Positions 24,781 through 32,861 of a DNA stretch of 64,000 nt are shown in pieces. Both the position numbers and the translations under genes were made by a program. The notes beneath the pieces are model-generated. The model saw only the letters and a program-made list of their open reading frames with translations, ran no database searches and had not been told where the DNA came from. The stretch is taken from the NCBI GenBank assembly GCA_016803235.1, contig JADCLI010000006.1, positions 93,343-157,342 on the forward strand. The letters are read 5' to 3'. Position 1 is the first letter of the stretch, and each line of letters starts with the position of its first letter. This DNA is from Pimelobacter simplex. GTDB lineage: Bacteria > Actinomycetota > Actinomycetes > Propionibacteriales > Nocardioidaceae.

Positions 24781-25815
24781 ATGGACCTGCCGCACCTGAC
24801 CCGTCCGGGCATCGTGGTGCCCGCTCGGGTCGACCCCACCGGACGGCTCGGCCCGACGAGAGCACAGGCGCGAGGACGGCGATGGCGGCAGGTTGCTCCG
24901 TGGTACCACGTGCCGGCCGAGACCGACAGCGAGCGCACGGACCAGCGGATCGTGGAGGCGATCGCTCCGCTTCCACCGGGATCGGCGGCGACCGGGTGGG
25001 CAGCCCTGCACTGGCTCGGAGCCCGGTGGTTCGACGGAACCGACGCAGACGGTCGGCACCTCGACGTCCAGGCAGCACTCGGCCACCAGCACACCGCTCG
25101 GTACCGCCCGGGCGTCGACCTGACCGAGGACTGGCTCTTCGACGACGACGTGATCTGGGTGGACGGGCTGCCCATCACCGTCCCGTTGCGGTCGGTGAGC
25201 TACCTCGCCCGCTGGGCGCCGACCGACCTCGTCGCGACGCGGAACGTCGACATGGCGGCGTACGACGACCTGGTGACGCTCGACCGCCTGGCGGCCTACG
25301 GCGTCCGTCTCGGATCGCGGCCGGGCATCCGCCGGTTCCGGCGGGCGATTGCGGCCGCCGACGAGAATACCTGGTCGCCGATGGAGGTGTCCGCCCGCTT
25401 CACGTGGCACGGCGCCTTTCCGGGACGCTCCTTGTCGTGCAACCGGCCGGTCTTCGACCTCGCGGGCAACCACCTCTTCACACCGGACCTGCTCGACGTC
25501 GAGGCAGGGGTGGCCGGCGAGTACAACGGCACGGACCACGGGGACGACGAGAGGCGCCGACAGGACCTGGTCCGCGACGACGTGGCGCGACGTCACGGCA
25601 TCGAGGTCGTCACCACCATGGCCGGCCCGCGTGAGCGGGAACGCTTCCTCCATCGACTTCGCGGCGCCTACGGCCGGGCCGCGACGCGGACCGGTCCGCG
25701 CACGTGGACGATCGAGCAGCCCGACGGGTGGGTCGACACCTCGACGGTCGCGTCGCGGCTCGCTCTCACGCCGTACCAGCGGGATCGGTGGTTGCGCTAT
25801 CGGCGTCACACCTGA
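24781..25815 (+). CDS. Orphan protein with endonuclease-like C-terminal domain
   Basis: A 344-residue protein of a type common in actinobacterial genomes, often as orphan genes. The C-terminal part (FDLAGNHLFTPDLLDVEAG, then GEYNGTDH and ARRHGIEVVTTM) looks like a DUF559/PD-(D/E)xK-like nuclease core. The N-terminal part resembles the AbiEi-type antitoxin-like region of such proteins (EAIAPLPPGSAATGWAALHWLG). Function unproven. The ATG at 24781 has CAGGCT plus 7 bases upstream, a weak leaderless pattern. Its stop (H-T-TGA) lies in repeat A3, and repeat A2 precedes it. Confidence 0.68.
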   Translation: MDLPHLTRPGIVVPARVDPTGRLGPTRAQARGRRWRQVAPWYHVPAETDSERTDQRIVEAIAPLPPGSAATGWAALHWLGARWFDGTDADGRHLDVQAALGHQHTARYRPGVDLTEDWLFDDDVIWVDGLPITVPLRSVSYLARWAPTDLVATRNVDMAAYDDLVTLDRLAAYGVRLGSRPGIRRFRRAIAAADENTWSPMEVSARFTWHGAFPGRSLSCNRPVFDLAGNHLFTPDLLDVEAGVAGEYNGTDHGDDERRRQDLVRDDVARRHGIEVVTTMAGPRERERFLHRLRGAYGRAATRTGPRTWTIEQPDGWVDTSTVASRLALTPYQRDRWLRYRRHT

Positions 25816-25866
25816 CGAATGGGCTGGGAAACGGCCGAATTAGCAGCCAGTTCGTCAGGTGCGACG
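25804..25866. repeat. Palindromic repeat A, copy 3, between convergent genes
   Basis: A slightly diverged 63-bp copy. Both flanking convergent genes stop inside it: the plus-strand gene with H-T-TGA in the left arm, the minus-strand DUF4395 gene with R-T-TGA in the right arm. Confidence 0.9.
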
Positions 25867-26310
25867 AGAAAGACGCAACCCCAGCAGGTACATCTCGCAG
25901 CCCAGGCAGAACGCGAAGACCGCGTTGAGGAAGGCGGCGACGAAGGCGAACGCGGCGAAGACCTGGCCGAGGAGCACGGCGCCGGTGGCGAAGCCGATCG
26001 TGGCGACGACGGCGAAGACCAGGCCGACCGCCTGGGCGAAGCGGGGCGGGGCCGGGTCCTCGAGGTGGTCGGGGGCGGCGAGCCGCGGGCGGACCACCCG
26101 GCGGAAGAGCACGCCGGTGGGCGTGCGGTGGACGCCGAGGCCGGCGCCGATCGCGAAGAGCACCGCCTGGACGCCGGTGAGCGCGGCGGCGGCGCCGGGC
26201 GCGGCGTCGGAGAGCAGCAGCGCGACGGCGAAGACGACGAGCGTGATCGCGGCGGTGAAGCGCGGGCCGCGGGGGTCGATGCCCGCGACGGTGGGAGCAG
26301 TGGCAGTCAT
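25855..26310 (-). CDS. DUF4395 membrane protein
   Basis: A 151-residue protein with about four hydrophobic segments and the family hallmark FCLGCEMYLLGLRL near the C-terminus. DUF4395 genes commonly sit next to thioredoxin-like genes, as here, where the ATG shares a base with the thioredoxin stop (TGATG). It may be the membrane partner of a thiol relay, which is inference. The stop codon is within repeat A3. Confidence 0.83.
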   Translation of the reverse strand: MTATAPTVAGIDPRGPRFTAAITLVVFAVALLLSDAAPGAAAALTGVQAVLFAIGAGLGVHRTPTGVLFRRVVRPRLAAPDHLEDPAPPRFAQAVGLVFAVVATIGFATGAVLLGQVFAAFAFVAAFLNAVFAFCLGCEMYLLGLRLSRRT

Positions 26311-26738
26311 CAGGACCCCAGGAGGGCGGGGAGGGCGGCGAGGACCTGCTCGCGCCGGGGCGCACCAGCGGCCCGGGTGAGCTCGTGGCCGTCGCGGTCG
26401 AGCACCAGCGTCGTCGGGGTACGACGGACGTCGAGCGCGCGGACCAGGTCGAGGTGCTCCTCGGCGTCGATCTCGACGTGGGCGACGCCGTCGACCTTGC
26501 CGGCGACGTCGGCCAGCACCACGCGCGTGGTGCGGCAGGGGGCGCAGAACGCGCTGGAGAACTGGAGCAGGGTGGCCCGCTCCCCCAGCTCGGCGTCGGG
26601 AACAGAGGCGGCGACGCTCGACCAGGCCGACGGTGCCGCCGGGGCCGCGGCGAAGGTGCCGTCGGTGCGGCGGCGGTACAGCCCGAAGCCGACCGCCACG
26701 ACGACGGCGACCAGGAGCAACACGAGTCCGGGGTTCAC
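26310..26738 (-). CDS. Membrane-anchored thioredoxin-like protein
   Basis: A 142-residue protein: N-terminal membrane anchor (LVLLLVAVVVAVGFGLY, residues 5-21), linker, then a thioredoxin fold with active site CAPC (Cys65 and Cys68) and the cis-proline region RRTPTTLVLD. It probably exchanges disulfides or reduces partners at the membrane; the anchor leaves the side uncertain. GTG start at 26738 with AAGGAG five bases upstream. Translationally coupled to DUF4395. Confidence 0.85.
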   Translation of the reverse strand: MNPGLVLLLVAVVVAVGFGLYRRRTDGTFAAAPAAPSAWSSVAASVPDAELGERATLLQFSSAFCAPCRTTRVVLADVAGKVDGVAHVEIDAEEHLDLVRALDVRRTPTTLVLDRDGHELTRAAGAPRREQVLAALPALLGS

Positions 26739-26756
26739 AGTTCTCCTTCAACAACG

Positions 26757-26787
26757 ACGGCGGCCCCCGGATTCCGGGAGCCGCCGT
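26757..26787 (-). terminator. Hairpin downstream of the sulfurtransferase/DUF1416 operon
   Basis: A GC-rich inverted repeat (ACGGCGGC..CCGG / CCGG..GCCGCCGT, loop ATT) between the DUF1416 stop and the thioredoxin gene start; a likely terminator. Confidence 0.7.
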
Positions 26788-26788
26788 G

Positions 26789-26836
26789 CGTCTCGATACG
26801 CCGCTCGCCGGCGCTCGCGGCTACTCGACGATCGAA
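26789..26836. repeat. Repeat D, copy 2 (half element)
   Basis: Begins CGTCTCGATACGCC and ends GGCTACTCGACGA, matching the right arm of repeat D1 at 14202-14248. It lies directly after the DUF1416 stop and next to the terminator hairpin. Confidence 0.8.
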
Positions 26837-26841
26837 GGGCC

Positions 26842-27150
26842 TCAGATGGTGATGAGGACCTCGGCGACCGAGCCGGTCTGCGCCTGCACGACGCGGTCGA
26901 CCGGGTCGGCCTTGGGGGCCAGGGTGCGGAGGGTCCACTGGCCGTCACCGGCGAAGAACCGGAAGTGGCCGGTCGCGGAGGTGGGGACCTCCGCGGTGAA
27001 CTCGCCGGACTTGTCGAGCAGCCGCACGTAGGCGCTCGCCACGGGGGTGGCGTCGTCGCCGGTGCCGCGCACGACCTGGCCCTGGATCACGGCCTCCTTG
27101 GCGACGTTGACGCCGTCAAGCGACAGGCCGCCGACCTTCGCGCCGCACAT
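26842..27150 (-). CDS. DUF1416 protein (SseC-like)
   Basis: A 102-residue beta-rich protein starting MCGAKVGGLSLDGVN and containing VIQGQVVRG and YVRLLDKSGEFTAEV. It is the constant partner of CysA2-type thiosulfate sulfurtransferase in actinobacteria (SseC in mycobacteria, as I recall). The cysteine at position 2 is conserved in what I recall of the family. The ATG shares one base with the sulfurtransferase stop (TGATG). Function unknown, presumably in sulfur transfer. Confidence 0.87.
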   Translation of the reverse strand: MCGAKVGGLSLDGVNVAKEAVIQGQVVRGTGDDATPVASAYVRLLDKSGEFTAEVPTSATGHFRFFAGDGQWTLRTLAPKADPVDRVVQAQTGSVAEVLITI

Positions 27151-27998
27151 CAGGCGTTACCGGGCTCGTCGCCGAGCGCGATCGGAACGCCGACGAGGGA
27201 GCCGTACTCGGTCCACGAGCCGTCGTAGTTCTTGACGTTCTTCTTGCCGAGGAGCTCCTGCAGCACGAACCAGGTGAGCGAGGAGCGCTCACCGATGCGG
27301 CACAGCGCGATGGTGTCCTTGTCCTCGTCGAAGCCGACCTCGGCGTACAGCGCCTGCAGGTCCTCGTCGGACTTGAAGGTGCCGTCGTCGTTGGCGTTCT
27401 TGCTCCACGGGACGTTGACCGAGGTCGGGATGTGACCGGCGCGCTGCGACTGCTCCTGCGGGAGGTGGGCCGGGGCGAGCAGGCGGCCGGCGTACTCGTC
27501 GGGGCTGCGCACGTCGACCAGGTTCTGGGCGCCGATCGCGGCGACGACGTCGTCACGGAAGGCGCGGATGGAGCGGTCCTGCTCCTGCGCGACGTAGGTG
27601 GTCGCGGCGCGCTGCGGCAGCTCGTCGGTCAGCTCGCGGCTGTCGAGCTCCCACTTCTTGCGGCCGCCGTCCATGAGCTTGACGTCCTGGTGGCCGTACA
27701 GCTTGAAGTACCAGTAGGCGTAGGCCGCGAACCAGTTGTTGTTGCCGCCGTAGAGGATCACGGTGTCGTCGTTGGCGACGCCGCGCGAGGACAGGAGCGC
27801 CTCGAACTGCTCCTTGTTGACGAAGTCGCGACGGACCTGGTCCTGGAGGTCGGTGGTCCAGTCGAGCTTGATGGCGCCCTTGATGTGGCCCTTGTCGTAG
27901 GCCGTGGTGTCCTCGTCGACCTCGATGACGACGACCTTGTCGGTGTCGAGGTTGTCCTCGACCCACTGGGTGGAGACGAGCGAATTCTCGCGGCTCAT
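27150..27998 (-). CDS. Thiosulfate sulfurtransferase (rhodanese, CysA2/SseA type)
   Basis: A 282-residue two-domain rhodanese. The catalytic loop CRIGERSSLTWF near residue 230 is that of actinobacterial CysA2-type enzymes that move sulfane sulfur from thiosulfate to thiols or cyanide. Other landmarks are WVEDNLDTDKVVVIEVDED and YGGNNNWFAAYAYWYFKLYG. ATG at 27998 follows AGAAGG. The frame continues upstream to 28112, but that part lacks conserved sequence. Expression is probably controlled by the upstream Cys leader peptide. Confidence 0.92.
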   Translation of the reverse strand: MSRENSLVSTQWVEDNLDTDKVVVIEVDEDTTAYDKGHIKGAIKLDWTTDLQDQVRRDFVNKEQFEALLSSRGVANDDTVILYGGNNNWFAAYAYWYFKLYGHQDVKLMDGGRKKWELDSRELTDELPQRAATTYVAQEQDRSIRAFRDDVVAAIGAQNLVDVRSPDEYAGRLLAPAHLPQEQSQRAGHIPTSVNVPWSKNANDDGTFKSDEDLQALYAEVGFDEDKDTIALCRIGERSSLTWFVLQELLGKKNVKNYDGSWTEYGSLVGVPIALGDEPGNA

Positions 27999-28159
27999 GG
28001 TGATTCCTTCTGGTGGTTGCGATGTGCGGTACGACGGACGGTGCTGCAGCGCTTTGCCCGGGGCGAGCAACGCGAACGCACAGGCGAGCGCCTGGGCGCG
28101 CGACAGCGCCACGGAGACGACGGGTGAGCCGGCAGGAGGCCGGGAGACTCAGAGGCCCG
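27999..28159 (-). promoter_or_regulatory. Leader region between Cys leader peptide and sulfurtransferase gene
   Basis: A 161-base untranslated stretch. It contains a small hairpin (CCGGC-N5-GCCGG at 28129-28143) and further GC-rich self-complementary segments that could switch with translation of the upstream peptide, plus the AGAAGG ribosome site of the sulfurtransferase. An attenuation role is inferred from the layout. Confidence 0.5.
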
Positions 28160-28240
28160 TCAGCAGGGTCGACACAGCGCCGAGCTGACGCGGCAGTTGT
28201 CCACCGCGCGCCGCTTGGTCAGCAGCAGGGTCGTCGACAT
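28160..28240 (-). CDS. Cys-containing leader peptide (26 aa), putative cysteine attenuator
   Basis: A leaderless ORF of 26 codons, MSTTLLLTKRRAVDN..., ending with three cysteines in the last eleven residues (NCRVSSALCRPC). A TAGTCT -10 box ends exactly 7 bases before the ATG. From memory, very similar short ORFs precede the CysA2-type gene in mycobacteria, where Cys-rich leaderless ORFs have been described as cysteine-responsive attenuators. Low Cys-tRNA would stall ribosomes at the Cys codons and raise downstream expression. Sequence and position are seen; mechanism is by analogy. Confidence 0.85.
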   Translation of the reverse strand: MSTTLLLTKRRAVDNCRVSSALCRPC

Positions 28241-28247
28241 GGGGAAG

Positions 28248-28253
28248 AGACTA
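28248..28253 (-). promoter_or_regulatory. -10 element TAGTCT of the leader/sulfurtransferase operon
   Basis: TAGTCT-N7-ATG on the minus strand. A weak -35 candidate TTCGTG lies 18 bases further upstream (28272-28277). Confidence 0.6.
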
Positions 28254-28290
28254 GGCGGCTTTCCCGGATCCACGAACTCGGCTTCCCGAA

Positions 28291-28320
28291 TGATGAGACG
28301 CATATCCAGATAATGAGATC
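28291..28320. promoter_or_regulatory. Pair of 10-bp direct repeats 20 bp apart, upstream of the leader promoter
   Basis: ATGATGAGAC and ATAATGAGAT start 20 bp (two helical turns) apart, with the palindrome TATCCAGATA between and overlapping. They lie about 50-80 bases upstream of the expected transcription start of the sulfur operon, where an activator would bind. This stretch is unusually AT-rich for the window. Confidence 0.45.
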
Positions 28321-28355
28321 ACCGCCCGGCGGACCCGCAGGCCCCGCCGGACGGT
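28321..28355 (-). terminator. Hairpin downstream of the metallophosphoesterase gene
   Basis: ACCGCCCGGCGG pairs with CCGCCGGACGGT with one mismatch, 22 bases past the stop codon at 28378. Confidence 0.65.
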
Positions 28356-28377
28356 GATCGTCAGGAGCGTGGCGCGC

Positions 28378-31300
28378 TCAGCGCTTGCGGAAGGTCACCA
28401 CCGCCTTGTCGGCCGCGTACGCCGCACTGCCGGCGTACTTCGCCCTCACCTTCCAGGTGCCCGGCTTGAGCCGCACCGCGCACTTCGCGACGCCGTCCTC
28501 GATCGTCGCCACGCACAGGGTGCGCCCGCCGCTGCGGAACACCACCCGTCCGGTGGCCCCGGCCGCGACCTTCGCCTTCAGCACGACCTTCGCACCGGGG
28601 GCCAGGGACGCCTTCGCGGCCTTCGCCCGCAACCTCGCGTCGGCCTTGGCCGCCACGTCGGCGACCTTCAGCACGAACGAGCGCTGCGACTCCTGGTGTG
28701 CCTGGTCGCCGACGTACGACGCCACGACCACGTAGTCGCCCGGCGGCGGCAGCGTCTTGACGCCGCACGAGGCCGTGCCGTTGGCGGCCATCGCCTCGCA
28801 CAGCACCTCCTCGCCCTGCAGGAAGCGGACCAGGCCGGTGGCCGAGGCCGGGGTGACGGTCGCGGTCAGCGTCGTCTGCTGACCGAAGGTCACCGCGGTG
28901 TTGGCGACCGCGACCGTCGTGGCGGCCCGGGCATCGGCAGGCTCCACCACTCGCACCACCCGGGTGGCGAGCGCCTGGTTCCCGTTCTCGTCGGCCACGA
29001 CGTAGGTCAGCGCGTAGGTCCCTGCGGTGTCGACGTCGACCTCGCCGACCACGTCGACCTCGGCGGTGAGGTCGCCGTCGGTCTCGTCGCTCGCGCTCAC
29101 CCCTGCCATCGGGTCGAAGGTCCCACCGAGGGGCACCGTCGTCTCCTCCGGCACCACGATGGTCGGCGGCTTCACGTCGGTGCCGGCGGCCGTCGCCCGG
29201 AACACGGTGCCGAACTGGCGGATCGACCCGATCTGCTCGCCCGACACGGTCCTGCTCTCGGCCGTCCACGCGTAGACCTCGCCCTCGACGAGCTCGGCCC
29301 AGGAGACGGTCGCCGGCCAGCCCGACTTCGCGGTCTGCACGCCGATCACCCTCTCGGTCGGGGTGACCACGGTCAGCCCGTCGGTCGAGAAGGTCGTGGT
29401 CCGGCTGGACAGGTCCACGGGCAGCACCAGGTTGTCCTCGGCGCCGTTGTAGCGCTTGCGGTCGTCGTACTCGGTCGCGCCGAAGTTCTCGAAGTGCGGC
29501 GAGTAGGTGTCGATGCTGACCTCGGCCCGGTCGACGTCGAACTGGAGCAGACGGAGCCAGCTGGCCCCGAACTGCAGCAGGTCGGTCGCCTTGTGGTCGG
29601 TGGCTCCGTCGCCGTCGAGGTCGATGTTGCCCGCCCCGTCGACCTTGTCGGGCCACAGCTCACGGGCGGACACCTTGTAGAACTGGTAGTCCGCGAGCAG
29701 CTCGACCACGTTGTGCTGCACGGTCGCGCCGACGCCGGTCTTCAGGTTGGTCCCGACGCCGTGCTCGTGGCCGGCGAGGATCAGGAAGACGTTCGGGTTG
29801 GCGGTGACCACCTCGTCGTACAGCTTCGAGCCGTCGCCGGAGAAGCTCGCCCCGCGGCCGTCCTTGGCCGTCGAGGGCGCGATGTAGGCGTGCGTGAGCA
29901 GGATGCCGTTGCGGTCCGGGTAGCGCTCGAACACCGAGCTCGCCCAGTCCGCCTCGGCCTGCGTGACGCCGTACGACAGCCCGACCGCGACGAAGTCGAG
30001 GCCGCCGGCTGAGAACAGGACGTAGTTGTTCTGGTTGTCCTGGCCCGGGGTGCTGACGTTGCCCTCGCTGTCGGTCGTCTCGTCCCACGCGTGGTACGAC
30101 GCACCGGCCGGCCACGACGTCGAGACGTCGTAGTAGCGGTCCGGACCGTAGTACTGGTTGAACCGCGAGGCCGGACCGGTCTCGTTGCCGAGCTGGTTGT
30201 CGTGGTTGCCCGCGATCACCTGGTTGGGGATGCCCGAGCCGTCGAGGGCCTCCTGGGCGCTGGAGGTGAACTGGAACTCGCGGGTGACCTGCTCGTCGAG
30301 ACCCGGGTAGAGCAGCCCGCCGGTGCCGTTGGTGGCGAGCGGGTTGTAGTAGTCGTTCTCGATGATGTCGCCGGTGTGCCCGGCCCACCTGATCTTGCGC
30401 GGCCCGGCCTGCTCGGCGATCCACTCCGTCGTGGCCCGGTAGGCCCGGTCCCAGATCGCCCGCTCCTCCTCCTTCATGACGTCGGAGGGCTCGGCGGTGC
30501 CGTCCCAGTCGTCGTAGGTGCCGCCCGCGGCGCCCTCGGCGAGGTACTGGGTGTCGGTGAAGTGGGCCAGCGAGAAATCGTAGTCCTCCGGGTCCTCGAA
30601 CGCGTCCTTGGACGCCGCGGCCGTCTCGTCGCGAGGGGCGAGGTCGTCGGCGAACGGGTCGGTGCCGAGCACCAGCAGGTGGACGGTGCCGTCGTCGACC
30701 ATCGCCGGGCGGACCACGGCGTTGAGGACGGTGTCGCCGTCCTGTACGCCGCGCGCGGTCGCGAGCGCGACCCACGCCGAGGTCTGCGTGTTCCAGGCGC
30801 GCAGGGTGACCGACCGCTCCGGGTCGACCACGCCCTTCCAGACGACCTGCTGGCCGGCGACGGCCGGGCCGACCTCGACGTCGAAGCGCTGGAACGGGAT
30901 GTCCCCGCTGGTGGCGCTGGCCGTGCGCTGGTCGTCATCCGGAGTGACGCGGCCCGCGATCGCCTGCTCGTCGTCGAAGGTGAAGTCGAGGGTGGTCGGG
31001 ACCTTCTTCACGACACCCTGGACGCCGCCGTCGGCCACGGTCGCCGTGGCCTCGCGGAAGGTGGTCGTGACGTCGCTGCCGTCGGGGCTGGTCGCGATCG
31101 CGGAGAGCTGCACGACGCCCTTGCCCTCGCCGGACCCGGTACCGCCACCGGTGGGGATGGTGTCGGACTCGAACGGGATCTCGAAGGAGAGCGGCTTGCC
31201 GAAGACGTCGACCGCCGTGACGGTGATCGTGTGCGCCCCGGCCCGCAGGCCGGCGCCGACGAGGTCGCCCTCCGCGACGGGCCTGCCGTCGAGCAGCACG

Positions 31301-32850
31301 GTCCAGCCCGTGGCGTTGTCCTCGTGCGCGATGTCGAGGTCGAGCTCGACCGGCTGCGTGAGGTGGTCGCCGGCCGCGGGGACCGAACCCGTGAGGCCGA
31401 CGCCCGCGTCGGGGTGCTCGCCGAAGGCCGCGATGTCCAGCGCCTTGATCTCGGTGTCGTTGAGCGCCCGGCCGTAGATGCGGGCGTTGGCCAGCTTGCC
31501 CCTGGTGTAGAACTGCGCGCCGGCGTTGGGCGAGGAGTCCGCACCGACCGTCCACGCACGGGCAGTGGCGTTGGGCAGGGTCAGCGCGCCGGTGGCCGGC
31601 GTGGTCGCGGCGAGCACACCGTCGACGTACAGCTTGATCTCTGTCCCGGTCCACACACCGACGACGTGGTACCAGCGGCCGGGGCTGATCACCGCGCGCG
31701 CGGTCTTGTAGCCGCCGCCGATGTGGGCCATCAGGCCGACCTTGTCCTCGTTGACGTAGATCGAGTAGCCGCCCGCCTCCTTGCCGGAGCAGACCGATGC
31801 CTCGGTGCTGGTGGGCAGCGGGCCGTCGTACCGGAAGGTGCACTCGAGGCTGACCGCGGAGCTGATCTCGCCCCAGTGCGGGGTGAGCGCGTAGCCGTAG
31901 GCATCGTCACCGGTGAGCGTGACGACGTCGCGGTCGAGCGCGTTGTCGTGCCCGATCGTCGGGCTGCCGAAGGTCTTCACCGCGAGGTCGCGGACCCGCT
32001 CCTTCGGGGTGCCGTCGGCGAAGTCGACGTCGAGGACGTCGGCCTGCGGCGTGGGTACGGCGGTGTCCCACTGCGCGGCGAGCGCCTTCACCTCGTCCGC
32101 GGTGACCGCGCGGGAGAAGACGCCGGACGCGGCGAAGGTGCTCGGCGGCGCCGGCTGGCCGATCCCGGACGGGCCGGCGTCCGCGCCCACGACGAACCGG
32201 CGCGAGGTGGCCGCCGGGAGGGTGAGGGCGCCACTGGCGGCGGTGGTCTGGGCGAGCTGGCCGTTCACGTACAGCTTGACCTGGCTGCCGTCCCAGGTGG
32301 CGACCGCGTGGTACCAGCGGTTGCCGTCGATCGGCGTCAGGGCGCTCTTGTAGCCGCCGCCGATGTGCGCCATGAAGCCGAGATTGGCGCCGTTGACGTA
32401 CATCGAGATGCCGCCGGCCTCCTTGTCGGAGCACAGGTCCTTCTCGCCGGCCACCGGCATCGCGGTGTCGATGCGGAACACGCACTCCACGCTGACGCCG
32501 GTCGTGAGCTTGCTCCACTGGTCCTCGAACGGGAAGCCGATCGCGTCGTCGACGCCGTCCACCGTCATGACGGGGCCCTGCTTGGCGTCGGTCCCGAACG
32601 TCGGGGTGCCGTAGGTGATCGGCGCCAGCGACTGGGCCGCGTCCGTCGGTACGCCGCCCGGGAAGGCGACGTCGAGGACGTCGGGGGTCGGCGCCGGTTC
32701 TGCGGTCGCGACGGCCGGGGTGTCCGGCAGCCTCGGGGCTGCCGCGGGGACGGCCTGGCTCGGGGTGGCCAGCAGGCCACCCGAGGCGACGGTCACGGCG
32801 ACCAGGGAGGTCGCGAGCAACCGGAGCCTGCGCATCGGTCGTGCGGGCAC
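28378..32850 (-). CDS. Secreted metallophosphoesterase with two LamG domains
   Basis: A 1490-residue extracellular protein. It has a signal peptide (LRLLATSLVAVTVASGGLLA, cleaved near TPSQA), and two tandem LamG/concanavalin-like domains (about residues 50-245 and 255-450) that share MAHIGGGYK and GALTLP motifs. An Ig-like stretch follows. A calcineurin-type phosphoesterase spans about 755-1120 with FTDTQYL, HTGDIIEN, AGNHDN and ILAGHEHG. Then come a DUF5011 domain (about 1230-1295) and C-terminal Ig-like/Big domains. It probably hydrolyses phosphoesters at the cell surface or in the medium; the LamG domains may bind glycan. GTG at 32850 is chosen for its GAGGAG site; an ATG lies at 32835. 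No LPXTG anchor seen. Confidence 0.88.
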   Translation of the reverse strand: MPARPMRRLRLLATSLVAVTVASGGLLATPSQAVPAAAPRLPDTPAVATAEPAPTPDVLDVAFPGGVPTDAAQSLAPITYGTPTFGTDAKQGPVMTVDGVDDAIGFPFEDQWSKLTTGVSVECVFRIDTAMPVAGEKDLCSDKEAGGISMYVNGANLGFMAHIGGGYKSALTPIDGNRWYHAVATWDGSQVKLYVNGQLAQTTAASGALTLPAATSRRFVVGADAGPSGIGQPAPPSTFAASGVFSRAVTADEVKALAAQWDTAVPTPQADVLDVDFADGTPKERVRDLAVKTFGSPTIGHDNALDRDVVTLTGDDAYGYALTPHWGEISSAVSLECTFRYDGPLPTSTEASVCSGKEAGGYSIYVNEDKVGLMAHIGGGYKTARAVISPGRWYHVVGVWTGTEIKLYVDGVLAATTPATGALTLPNATARAWTVGADSSPNAGAQFYTRGKLANARIYGRALNDTEIKALDIAAFGEHPDAGVGLTGSVPAAGDHLTQPVELDLDIAHEDNATGWTVLLDGRPVAEGDLVGAGLRAGAHTITVTAVDVFGKPLSFEIPFESDTIPTGGGTGSGEGKGVVQLSAIATSPDGSDVTTTFREATATVADGGVQGVVKKVPTTLDFTFDDEQAIAGRVTPDDDQRTASATSGDIPFQRFDVEVGPAVAGQQVVWKGVVDPERSVTLRAWNTQTSAWVALATARGVQDGDTVLNAVVRPAMVDDGTVHLLVLGTDPFADDLAPRDETAAASKDAFEDPEDYDFSLAHFTDTQYLAEGAAGGTYDDWDGTAEPSDVMKEEERAIWDRAYRATTEWIAEQAGPRKIRWAGHTGDIIENDYYNPLATNGTGGLLYPGLDEQVTREFQFTSSAQEALDGSGIPNQVIAGNHDNQLGNETGPASRFNQYYGPDRYYDVSTSWPAGASYHAWDETTDSEGNVSTPGQDNQNNYVLFSAGGLDFVAVGLSYGVTQAEADWASSVFERYPDRNGILLTHAYIAPSTAKDGRGASFSGDGSKLYDEVVTANPNVFLILAGHEHGVGTNLKTGVGATVQHNVVELLADYQFYKVSARELWPDKVDGAGNIDLDGDGATDHKATDLLQFGASWLRLLQFDVDRAEVSIDTYSPHFENFGATEYDDRKRYNGAEDNLVLPVDLSSRTTTFSTDGLTVVTPTERVIGVQTAKSGWPATVSWAELVEGEVYAWTAESRTVSGEQIGSIRQFGTVFRATAAGTDVKPPTIVVPEETTVPLGGTFDPMAGVSASDETDGDLTAEVDVVGEVDVDTAGTYALTYVVADENGNQALATRVVRVVEPADARAATTVAVANTAVTFGQQTTLTATVTPASATGLVRFLQGEEVLCEAMAANGTASCGVKTLPPPGDYVVVASYVGDQAHQESQRSFVLKVADVAAKADARLRAKAAKASLAPGAKVVLKAKVAAGATGRVVFRSGGRTLCVATIEDGVAKCAVRLKPGTWKVRAKYAGSAAYAADKAVVTFRKR

Positions 32851-32861
32851 GACGGGTCTCC

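Noticed and set aside
27999-28112. N-terminal extension of the sulfurtransferase starting at 28112
   Set aside because: The extra residues have no rhodanese character, and the ATG at 27998 has a proper AGAAGG site and conserved beginning.
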